This document shows, piece after piece, positions 44,409 to 55,859 of a stretch of 64,000 nt of DNA (its first letter is position 1; each line of letters opens with the position of its first letter). The DNA lies in the NCBI GenBank assembly GCA_035235625.1, contig CP141141.1:23743968-23807967 (forward strand), in the 5' to 3' direction. Under the pieces are notes generated by a model. It was given only the letters and a program-made list of their open reading frames with translations, ran no database searches and was not told where the DNA came from. The position numbers were made by a program, and so were the translations under genes. Source of the DNA: Saururus chinensis (taxonomy: Eukaryota; Streptophyta; Magnoliopsida; Piperales; Saururaceae).

Positions 44409-45120
44409 AGGGTCAGTTTCGATTCGCGAAAAGTGGGGAAAGGAAATGAATATTTTAAAAATCAACCAGTTTCTATTGGTTGGTGCAACGAGGAAAAAGA
44501 AACTAGAGTAAATAGTAAATATTGAGAGAAAAAAGGTAGAAAATTTGCCCTAAAACTTTTTACCCCGTTAAACTATGGATTTTGGGAAAAAATATGCATA
44601 TCAAAGACTTATGCCTTTAATATTGCTAGTATCAACCTTGTTGCCGCTACTACTGCCAACATCGCCACTACTACCACCACTACTACCATCGCTACGTCCG
44701 CCATCACCAACGTTGTTGTCATAGTATCTACTATTGCTACTACCACCACTGCCACCTTCATCATCACTACCACCCCCACCCCCACCCCCACCTCTGCAAT
44801 AGCTACTACTATCACCACCTCCACCATACCCGCCACAACTACCATCACCACCGCCACATCCATTACCATCAATGTCAAACCCCCCCCCCCCCCACCCAAT
44901 TGCTGCTGCCACCTCTACTGCTACTACCACCCACACCACTATGGCTAACTCCACCACCATTACTTCTGTTGGTGGATTCAAGTTCCAATTTTCTATAAAA
45001 ACATTGTTGCAAACAAACAATGAAAAATTTCAAGGAATCTCTTAGTTTCTTTTTCACCTAGATTTACTTTCTCTTTCTCCTTCCATTTCCCCTAGTTTTC
45101 ACCAATCTAAGCAAACCCTT
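44409..45120. mobile_element. TIR element with CCA-rich core, copy 2
   Basis: The left end is AGGGTCAGTTTCGATTCGCG. The right end on the minus strand is AAGGGTTTGCTTAGATTGGT. Flank blocks match copy 1 (11882-12618): TATCAAAGACTTAT, CTTTAATATT, AAGAAACTAGA and AATTTTCTATAA. The core (44640-44950) is again CCA/CTA/CTG triplet-rich and produces glycine-rich minus-strand frames. A C run of about 14 lies at 44880-44893. Confidence 0.7.
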
Positions 45121-45277
45121 GGAGTATTATGAGGGGGAAGTGCCCACTAACCAACTAATAACCAGTCTACCACTTTTACATAAATTCCAACACGGCAAAT
45201 GATGAAGGCTATAAGAGACTCAGAGATAAAGGGGTTCATAACTTAATGAAACATGCAGATTGCTTGGAATTGATGAT
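45121..45277 (+). other. Possible gypsy remnant upstream of a family-A LTR
   Basis: The 25 bp before the LTR (TGGAATTGATGATGTAAA) line up in sense with the gypsy tail that resumes at 54718 on the far side of the LTR. The rest of this short stretch is not recognisable. Confidence 0.4.
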
Positions 45278-45841
45278 GTAAATGTCAGAACATAAGTATT
45301 CTAATGTTATGTATTGGATTATTATTCTGATCAAAACAATGTCATTAAATGTGTATTTTGAGTCAGTTTCAAGTCTGAAGATTGATTTCTAAAGGTGGAA
45401 AAAAAGAAAACTCAAATCAGTGTTTATGTCAAGTAAAAGCATTCTTCTGCACGATCACCCAGACTCTTGGACTTTACTTTATCTCGTTTACTTCTTTGCA
45501 TTAGAACTATTTCCATATGTAAAACCTTAGTATTTGCTTGTTATTTGGTTATGTAAGTTGTAATTGGTTCAGTTAGTAGCCCTGGACTAGCCTGGCCCAC
45601 TAACTGGCGTGTTTGCTTAGGGAATTGGGCCGGCCTGGCTAGGACTTGGTGCGACTCCCTAGGGAATTGGTCATTTCCTATAAGGTCCAACTTCCTTCTT
45701 TATTCTAGTTATGCAATTGAGAATATTCTGAACTTCTTCCCTTTTTCTTGCTTCTCCCCTTTTCCCTACTTGAATCTCTTTGATATCGATTGTGCCTACG
45801 TTGGGCACATCATTGGTATTGGAGCTTCATCAATCCCCAGG

Positions 45842-47110
45842 CATGGTGCTAGGCAAGCAGGTTGCTGCCGCCCTTGAAGCACAGGCCATGAAGGAGGCTA
45901 ACGTCTCAGTGGACAGCCTTCCTGTCACAGCCGCTGCCGCTTCCACCCCGGCAGCCACGGACGGTCCTACGTTGGCACAAGTCATGGCCAAAATTGATTC
46001 CTTGACTATGGCGGTGGCATAGATCCAAGTAGCATAGTCAACGCTGGCAACGCCTCTTCTCACCAGACCCCAGACCGCCCCCATGGCAGTTGGGGAACCC
46101 TCTCATGGACCTAATGGGTGCGGTCCTGGCCTCCAAACCAAGACAGGGGCAGAGGTACGGCAGGCCCAAGCCCCTCTGCCCTTTAGGCAGACCGAACATG
46201 TTGTAGATGGGCGGCGCCAAGACTGGGCACCGCGAGGCCCTCCAGGTATTCGGGAGAATGGCCCAGTGGTTCCACCCCCCAAGAACTTGTTTCAGGAGAT
46301 GGATGATGACTGGGAGGAGTACCCGGGCCCTCGCGGTGTTCCTCGGGGAGGGGCTGAACCTCGTTTGGTTCGCCTACAGTTCCCACGTTACAATAGGGAT
46401 GACGACCCAGTGGTGTGGCTGTACAAGGCTAAAAAATTCTTCGCATACCAGGGCATGTAGTTAGAGGCTGAAAGACTGCGCATAGCCGCATTCCATCTAG
46501 ATGGAGATGTTTTTGTCTGGTTTCAAAGCTTTGAGAAGGAGGTCAGCTACCCCTCCTAGGACGCCTTCTCCGATGAGCTCTGTATTCAGTTTGGGCCAAA
46601 TGAGTTCCAGGACTTCAATGAGATGCTCTCCACTCTACGTCAGACCACCACTGTCTATGCCTATTACACGGAGTTCATGAAGGTGGCTAACCGCCTCCTT
46701 GACTGCGCGTCTCAAGCCTGAGATTTCTAAGGAGATGTGCCACTTTCCTTGTGCCAGCATGAGGGACGTCGTGAGCCATGCTCGCATTGAGGAGGAGAAG
46801 CTGGCTAGGCAGCGCAGAGGGGGGCAGCTTGGGCCTTTGCCTCGGCCTACCCTCAGCACCAACCCCCTGGCCGCACCCACCAGCAGCCTGGTAGCTGGCC
46901 GCTCTGGCCAGCAGGTGGCTCCAGCAAGCTAGATTGTTCGTCGCCTCACTCCGGCCCAGATGGAGGAATGCCGTTCTAAGGGGCTATGTTTTCACTGAGA
47001 TGAGAAGTTCGTCCTGGGGTACCGTTGTTCTGTCAAGGGCAGCCTTCTCGTGGAGGAGGTTGATGATGACGGAGAGGGGGTAGACGGCGTTGCCTCGTTT
47101 GCTGCTAAGG
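45842..47110 (+). pseudogene. gypsy gag
   Basis: An Ala-rich N-terminal part, then a capsid core with RLQFPRYNRDDDPVVWLYKA (about 46365-46425), RLRIAAFHLDGDVFVWFQ and LCIQFGPNEFQDFNEMLSTL. A broken CCHC-like region (KGLCFH) is near 46980. In-frame stops at 46020, 46035, 46458, 46557, 46930 and 46996, with one frameshift near 46700. Confidence 0.85.
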
Positions 47111-47577
47111 ACGTGTTACCCTAGATTTTTGTCCATGCCTTCTCGGGGGCATTTACTCCACGCACGATGCGAGTTCAAGGTTACCTCAAGCGGCAACAAG
47201 TGGCTATTTTTATCGACAGTGGGTCTACCCATAATTTCTTTAGCGACAAGGTAGCCCATCGGCTGGGCTGTTTTGTCTCAAATTCGAAGCCATTCGATGT
47301 GCTAATTGGCGATGGAAAGCACCTCAAGAGCACCGGGGTGTGTTCTCAGGTTACGCTTTTTGTCCAGGGCCACACATCCGTCACCGACCTCTTCTTGCTG
47401 CCTACAAAGGGGGCGGACGTTGTGTTAGGCATGCAGTGGCTTCAGGAGCTCGGTGATGTGGTATGGAACTTCCACGACGTGTGGATGGACTTCGAGCTTC
47501 AGGGGCAACGGGTTTGGCTTGAAGGTTCTAGGCCGGGCACCCTCCTCTCCGCCCAGCCTTCGAGTTCCTTATTTTGA
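47111..47577 (+). pseudogene. gypsy aspartic protease
   Basis: A frame with MRVQGYLKRQQVAIFIDSGS, then THNFFSDKVA, giving the active-site DSG triad. LLPTKGADVVLGMQWLQELG is the usual second conserved segment. This piece is open, but it lies in a polyprotein with stops on both sides (47122, 47653). Confidence 0.9.
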
Positions 47578-48757
47578 TTCGCCTCCCAAGGGCTCCTTTT
47601 GCAACAATGCGCCACCATTGAGGTGACTCAAGACGAGATGCCCCTGGATCTCTAGGAGTTATTGGCAGTACACCAGGACTTGTTCACCGAGCAGTAGGGT
47701 CTCCCTCCCATCCGGCCTCATGACCATTAGATTCCTATCATCCCTGGAGCGGCCCCGAACAATGTCCGCCCTTACCGTTACCCTCACATACAAAAATCAG
47801 AGATTGAGCATCTCGTGGCTGACATGCTCCAGTCTGGGATCATCTGCCCTAGCACGAGTTCCTACTTGTCTTCGGTGCTGCTGGTTTGGAAGAAGGACGG
47901 TACATGGAGGTTCTAAGTCGAGTACTGCGCCCTGAATGCAATCACCGTCAAAGATAAATATCCCATACCTGTGATTTAGGAGTTGTTGGACGACCTGACT
48001 GGTGCCACAGTCTTCAGTAAACTCGACCTTCGTTCAAGTTACCATCAAATTCGGGTGTAGCCGACTGATGTGCACAAGACTGCCTTTCGGACTCATGACG
48101 GTCATTTTGAGTTCCTCGTCATGCCATTTGGGCTGACCAACGCCTCCTCCACCTTCCAGTGCCTCACAAACAATCATTTTAGGCCATTCCTCCGCCACTA
48201 TATCTTGGTTTTCTTTGACGACATCCTGGTGTACAACAGGTCATGGGCAGAGCACTTGTCGCATCTCAGGTCGGTCTTCTCTATTTTGCGAGATAACTCC
48301 TTATTTCTTAAGCGTTCGAAGTGCTCCTTTGGCAGCCCATAGGTTGACTACTTAGGCTATATTATTTTGCGAAACAGCGTCGCCACAGACCCAGCAAAGG
48401 TGGCTACCATGCTATCTTGGCCGCCACCCACATGCATTCGGGCACTCCGTGGTTTTCTGGGCCTCACTGGTTACTATCGGCAGTTCATCAGTCGGTATGG
48501 AGAGTTGGCTCGGCCTCTTACAGAGCTGCTAAAGAAAGAGACTTTTGCTTGGCATGTGGCTGCCCAAGAGGCATTTGAGGAGTTGAAGCAGGCTATGGCC
48601 ACAGCCCCAATCTTGATGTTGCCTGATTTCAGCCGACCCTTTGTGGTAGAGACGAATGCTTCAGATATGGGGCTAGGGACAGTTCTACTGCAGGACGAAC
48701 GCCCCATTGCTTACTTCAGCAATGCCTTGGCTAGCTGCTCTTTGTCCTTGTCTGTCT
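47578..48757 (+). pseudogene. gypsy reverse transcriptase and RNase H
   Basis: Reverse transcriptase: NVRPYRYPH, SGIICPSTSSY, VLLVWKKDGTWRF, a KLDLRSSYHQI segment, FLVMPFGLTNASSTFQ, and the FFDDILVY active site (48212-48235). Then [15 protein letters not shown] and RNase H starting at [15 protein letters not shown] and IAYFSNALA. The frame is continuous from 46930 except for stops (47653, 47695, 47728, 47914, 47977, 48058, 48340). RNase H is cut at 48757. Confidence 0.9.
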
Positions 48758-49119
48758 AGTCGAAATCCGGCTCCCTGTCGAAATCCAAAGGTTCCCCTTT
48801 GTCCCCCGCCCCTTTCCCCTCTGTTTTTCAGAGGAGGGGAAGGAGGGGGTGGGGACCCGAGGAGAGAGGGGGAGCAGGAGGGAGGAGGGGGCTAGATTCG
48901 AACTCCCCACCGAAATCCGGCCTCAGATGGCCCCCAGTCTTAGAAGCCACCTGGGGAGAGGGAAGAGCGGGAGGAAGGAGTGTGTTGGGGGGGGGAGGGG
49001 GGAGAGAGAGTGGGGAAGTGCAAGGGATGAGGGGGGCCGGTCGCCGGGGGCAGTCGGTCAGCGAGGGAAGACAGTTGTGGGGGGGGTTAAAAAGAACGGT
49101 GAGCGAAATTCGCCTACGC

Positions 49120-49199
49120 TTGAAATATTCCCATGCAGGAAAAATTTTGCCTGTGGGGGTTTTTTGCGACACTTCCTATAAAAGCATCCGAAAAAGCGG

Positions 49200-49205
<6 letters not shown>
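49120..49205 (-). repeat. Degenerate copy of the palindrome module, inverted orientation
   Basis: On the minus strand it reads CTCTCTCTATTCCGCTTTTT, then a GGATGC ... GTGTCGC dyad with AAAAAACCCCC, then GGCAAAATTTTTCCTGC, the same order as the module at 27670-27775. The first dyad is no longer perfect. Confidence 0.6.
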
Positions 49206-50905
<1,700 letters not shown>

Positions 50906-50929
50906 CTTTTTCAAAATTAAGGCTATTAG

Positions 50930-51430
50930 CGACGCTCTATAAATAGCGTCGCTATTTGTTATAGTAGTAGCGATGCTGAATGTCAAGCATCGCGACTATT
51001 AACTCTTTTAGCTACGCTCATTTCTGAGTGTCGCTAATTATTTTAAAAAACTTTAGCATCACTAATAGTTCATTTCCTTGCGACAAATAGGATTCAGCTT
51101 CGCTTCTTCTCAAACAATTTGCGACACTCTTTATAGAGCGTTGCAGATAGTTTTAATTTTTTTACATAATAGTCTTTTAGCGATGCTTGAAAATCAGGGT
51201 CGTTACAACTATAACTAATAGCGACGCTCTCTACGAAGCGTCGCTACTACTAATAACTAATAGCGACGCTCTCTACAGAGCGACGCTACTAGTTTAATTT
51301 TTTTTTATTATAACAGTCCTTTAGCTCAGTAACGAGCGTCGCTAATATTGTAAATAGTAGTGACGCTTAAACATAAGCATCGCTACTACTACACTTAATA
51401 GTGACACTCCTTATAGAGCGTCACAAATAG
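50930..51430. repeat. Array of GCGACGCT hairpins
   Basis: Repeated small dyads with arms TAGCGACGCT and AGCGTCGCTA. One unit (TAACTAATAGCGACGCTCTC) recurs at 51212 and 51254, an exact 42-bp offset. Loops vary in length and sequence. Confidence 0.85.
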
Positions 51431-51719
51431 TCTTATTTCTCCCTCTCTCTCTCATCCTCTCCTCTCTCTCTCCTCTCCTCTCTTCTCTCTCTCCTCACCC
51501 TCTCTCTTCTTTCTCTCCTCCCTCTCTCTCCTCCCCTCTCTCCCCTCACCCTCTATCTTCTCTTTCTCTACCCTCGCTCTCTCTCTCTTCTCTCTTCTCC
51601 ATCCTCTATCTCTCCCCTCCCTCTCTCTCTACACTCTCACCTCTCCTCCCTATCTCTCTCGACTCTCCCCCTCTATCCCCACTATCTCTTTTATTTTAAA
51701 TTTTTTTAAATAAAAAAAC

Positions 51720-51850
51720 TAGTAGTGACACATACATGTATGTGTCGCTACTAACCTAAGGTAGTAGCAATGCATACACTTATGCATGGCTAATACCCTA
51801 AGGTATTAGCGATGCATACCGATATACGTTGCTAATATAATTTTTTAAAT
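51720..51850. repeat. First CATA-type hairpin array of CACTA-3
   Basis: TAGTGACACATA ... TATGTGTCGCTA, and further dyads joined by CTAAGGTAGTAGC or CTAAGGTATTAGC. It is an older relative of the array at 52290-52530. Confidence 0.7.
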
Positions 51851-52044
51851 TTTAAAAACTTTTAAAAATAATTTATAATTAAAATTTTCTTTCCTCTCAC
51901 TATCTCTCACTCCTTTTCCTCTCTCTCTCTCTCTCTCTTTACCCTCTCAACTCTCACATCCTCTCTCCCTATCTCTCACTCTCTCCTCTCTCCCTCTCCG
52001 TCTCTCTCTCTCTTCCTCACTCTTTCTCTCTCTCCTCACCCTCT

Positions 52045-52049
52045 CTCTC

Positions 52050-52129
<80 letters not shown>

Positions 52130-52132
52130 CCT
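52045..52132. repeat. Perfect (CT)n microsatellite
   Basis: More than 35 CT dinucleotides with few interruptions within a longer CT-rich block (51890-52260). Confidence 0.9.
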
Positions 52133-52289
52133 CATCCTCTCTCTACCCTCTCTCTCCTGTTTCTCTCTTTCTCTCTCTTTTCCCTCTCTCCTCACTCTCT
52201 CTCTATACACTCTCTCCGCTCAATCTCTCTCTCTCATCTCCCTCTCTCCCTTCTCTCTCCCCACAATCCCTTATATTTTAATTTTTTGA

Positions 52290-52530
52290 AAATAAAAACA
52301 CTATTAGTGATGCATAACTATATGTGTCACTACTACCCTAGGGTATTAGCGAAACATACCGATATGCGTCTAGCGACGCATATATGTATGCATCGCTACT
52401 ACCCTAGGGTAGTAGCGACACATATACTTATGCATCGCTACTACCCTAGGGTATTAGCGATACATACCGATATACGTCGCTACTACCCTAAGGTATTAGC
52501 GATGAATACTGATATGTGTCGCTAATATAA
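52290..52530. repeat. Alternating hairpin array with CCTAGG-centred palindromes
   Basis: Dyads of the type TAGCGACGCATA ... TATGCATCGCTA (52371-52398) alternate with a second palindrome centred on CCTAGG. The copy at 52394-52417 is a perfect 24-bp palindrome. Units recur about every 55-60 bp. The surrounding frames have no coding meaning. Confidence 0.85.
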
Positions 52531-53139
52531 ATAATTTATAATTAAAATTTTCTTTCATCTCCCCTCTATCTCTTTCCTCTCTCTCTACCCCTCTCCACTC
52601 ACTCTCTCTCTCTTCCTATCTCTCACTCTCTCCTCTCTCCCCTCTCTCGTCTCTCGACCTCTCTCACACACTCTCTCACTCCTCACTCTTTCTCCTCCCT
52701 CTCTCTTCTCTCACCTCATGCTCTCTCTCCTCTTTCTCTCTCTTCCCTATCTTTCTCTCCTCACCATCTCTCCTCACCCTCTCTCTCTAGCAACCCTCTT
52801 TGTCCTCTCCTCCCTCTATCTCTCTCTACCCTCCCTCTCTCTCGTCACTCTCTCTCCCCTCTTCTCTCTATGCACTCTCTCTTGCTCTCTTCTCTCTCTC
52901 TTTTATTATAAACTATATTTTAAAGTTAATAAAAATTTAAGAAATAAAATATATTATATATAAATAGTGAAAGTTTAATCTATTATTGACACTACCTTTT
53001 ATTGAAAATTTAATATTTATTTATTATATATACATATAGTAAATATAGAATAAAATATATTATATTTAAGAAGTTTATTTTAAATTTTGTTAATATTTAT
53101 TTATTATATAATTATTTATTAAATAATATTAATTAATAA

Positions 53140-53689
53140 AGCTATTAGTGACGCTCTATTAAAAGCGTCGCTAATAATATAACTATTAGCGATGCTTATA
53201 CTCTAGTGTCACTATTATGAATCCTATTTGCGGCGCTTTTTTACAAGTGTTACTAATAGTTCTAAATTTTATTTTTTAAAAAAAAATTATAACTTTTAGT
53301 GACGTTTTTAGTTAAACATCACTAATAGGGTAACTATTAGTGACACTTTTTAACAAACGTCGCAATTTTAAAAACTATTAGCGATGTTTAAAAAAAAGTG
53401 TCACTAATAGATATGATTTTTTTTCTTTTTTTTATTAAAAATATATATCTTTTAGTGACACTTGTTTAAAGCTTCACTAATAGCATATTTATTAGTGGCG
53501 TTTATTATAAAGCATCGCTAATATTGAACACTTTTTATTAAGCGTAGCTAATATTTGACTATTAGCGACGCTTAATAAAAAGCGTTCACTAATAGTTAAT
53601 TTTTTTGCAACACTTTTTTTTTGCATTGCAAGTAGTGGTTTTTAGCGATGCTTTTGTTTGCGTCGCTAATAGTACATTTTGTTGTAGTG
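53140..53689. repeat. Subterminal repeats and right terminus of CACTA-3
   Basis: At least ten copies of AGCGACGCT / AGCGTCGCTA variants in both orientations, becoming A/T-richer towards the terminus, end in TAGTG at 53689. The following bases continue a family-A LTR. Confidence 0.8.
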
Positions 53690-54712
53690 ACACATCATAT
53701 TCACACACTTTAGGGTAAAGAGACCTTAGGTGAAAGAATGGTGAAGTTTAAATTTTTAAATAATGAAATATCAAAAATTTAGAAAAATTGATAGAACAAT
53801 TGATCAGTTCTGTAGAGTGATAGATTGTTACCTGAAATTGTTGTATAAAACAAATCCAAGAGTTAGCGATTGATCAACTTCATGAAGCAATCGATTGGCC
53901 AAAGAGTAGCCTTGAAAAATACAAGGAAAGATTGATCACCCCGTGGAAATGTTCGATCGTTTAAGCAGCAACTGGCCAAAATTAAGATTTTCTAGTTTGT
54001 TTACGATTCCAAATTAGATACCTTTACCTTTTAAGGTTTGTGAGTCTATAAAAAGGGATTGGAACGTAATAGAGGAAGAGAGAAGACCTAGAAAACTTTG
54101 AAAGCTTGTGTGGAGTCTCTTCAATTGAGTTTTAATAGAGCTGTCTTCTAAATTGTGGGAATCTTTACCATAAATAAAAAAAACAATTAGAGGTGAACTT
54201 AGAGCAGAAAACATTGTGTTCGCTGAAGCCTGTTGCTGAGAATATCAAGTAAATAGAAGATTCATTCAAAGGAGAAAAAAAAATATATGTTGATCGAGAG
54301 AGCATAAAGGAGAAAAAGATCAAGCTATGGCCAGTAAACAACTAAAGAGTGGTTAATTCAGAATTTAAGAGTAGTATGAAGATTAATCCGGTTTGACAAA
54401 AAATGAGTCTTTTTTTATGTAATCGGTAATTCTATAATCTTAAGTTTACATAATACATAGTTGATCTGGCCAGAGTGTCCTATGGTTTTTCCTAGTTGGG
54501 TTTCCACATAAAAAATTATTATGTGTTTGGATTGCTGATTTGATTGCAAATTTTATTTGTTAGAATAGATTGGAATAAGGAATGTTTAATTGGTTAAATT
54601 CTAGGTTTATTTTGTTTAAAGGGGGAAATAAATCTTGTAACTTAATTACGAGTTAAAAGCACCATATTTTCTTGGTTTGTCTATGCCACACACATAGTCC
54701 AATAACCCAATA

Positions 54713-55411
54713 GTAAATCAACTTGGCTTGAAATACAAGGAGCAATGGAATCAAAAGAGGAAGAGTGATTTATCGGGATCCAAGGGCGATTCATCACCTC
54801 TACTAGAATTCCTTTGTAGAAATAAAACTTGCCAAAGGGCGATCGATCAGGCATATAAGCGATTGATCGATGGAACAATTGAGTGGTCTACCAAAACGAT
54901 TGACCAACACTATTTGTGGATTAGTGTAAAATGAAGCCAAGAGTTGGCAATCGATCGATCCAACTAGCAATCAATCGTTTCAATAGCGATATGTTTTCAA
55001 AATTCTTTTTGGATAAGGATTTTGTTCCAAATTGATAACTTTTAAGTAGTTTACTTTCCTAGGAGTCTTATTCCTTATTGTTTTAATTATTTAGGGATTT
55101 TCTCATTACTTTTCCTTAATTTTGATTGGTTAGTCATAAGGTAGTTAGAAGTTAGACTCTTTATTTATAGTTATGCTACTAAGAGTTATATAAATACTTG
55201 ACTCTTCTATAGAAGCCATGGTAATTGAAAATCTACAATTTTCTGATATTCTAAAGATGAAGAAGAAGAAGAAGAAGAAGAGGTTATTCCTTTCTCCTTT
55301 GTTTTCCCTCTGAATTTTTTGAATTTATTATAAAAATTTGCGAGATGAAGGTTGTGTGTGCCTATAGCCGGATTCGTCGAACGAAGTTCATCCCATCAAT
55401 TCAGCCCTGCA
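54713..55411 (+). mobile_element. 3' end of a gypsy element (pol tail and LTR)
   Basis: Starts with a pol tail reading VNQLGLKYKEQW, which matches VNQLALKYIEKW of the minus-strand element near 14750. A 600-650 bp LTR follows and ends GCCCTGCA at 55411, with ATTTTGATTGGTTAGTC and TGCCTATAGCC shared with the LTR at 14023-14700. GATCGATC motifs lie at 54840-54975. The upstream part of the element is displaced by the family-A LTR insertion. Confidence 0.65.
55257..55284 (+). repeat. (GAA)n microsatellite
   Basis: About eight GAA triplets in a row inside the gypsy LTR. The minus-strand copy near 14150 has only a short version, so this is a local expansion. Confidence 0.9.
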
Positions 55412-55622
55412 TCAGTGGATGGCTGAGTCCGAGGGTCAAGCCTGAAAGTACCCTTACCATTTAAGACATTGTAGTTTATGTGATGTTGAAACACTTGTTT
55501 ACTAGGTATAGGAGTGTGTAGTATTCAATAGACAGTGTCAAATAGAAGATCCCTTGTTATAATAAGAGTGAATCCACTGGACCCAAAGAGACTCTTTGTA
55601 TGTTATGATTCTCCATAAAAAC
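55412..55622. other. Short unassigned stretch
   Basis: Between the gypsy LTR end and the LINE tail. A block at 55555-55590 (TAATAAGAGTGAATCCA) resembles the LINE sequence at 56660-56680, suggesting a small duplication. Confidence 0.35.
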
Positions 55623-55859
55623 TTTTTTTTTTCTCGGTAAGAGGGTGAATTCCCCAAATTTCATTGCAAAAGAGAGAATAGTAGAAAGGAAGCCATACAT
55701 GCAAAAGAATTAAATAGATATTACAATTGCCATTAACTCTTTTAAGAAGGAAAAGTATGCAAATAAGAAATTAACTTTGGTTGAGTTGCAACATAATTCC
55801 TAATCTCATTTGAAATTCTATTATGCAGTGAGGTCTTTTGAGTCTGAATTCCTTGAAAA

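Larger units (their letters stand above)
45455..48757 (+). mobile_element. Ty3/gypsy element fragment (5' region to RNase H)
   Basis: Contains part of a 5' LTR/leader (45455-45810), a tRNA-Met-like primer site TGGTATTGGAGC (45814-45825, two bases off the usual sequence), and gag, protease, reverse transcriptase and RNase H in one direction. It ends abruptly in RNase H at 48757, where CACTA-3-like GC-rich DNA starts. Integrase and 3' LTR are missing. It is richer in GC than its surroundings. Confidence 0.8.

Noticed and set aside
45842-48757. Endogenous pararetrovirus instead of a gypsy element
   Set aside because: LTR-type leader, primer site and gag-protease-RT-RNase H order fit Ty3/gypsy. 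No movement protein or virus-type coat region was seen.
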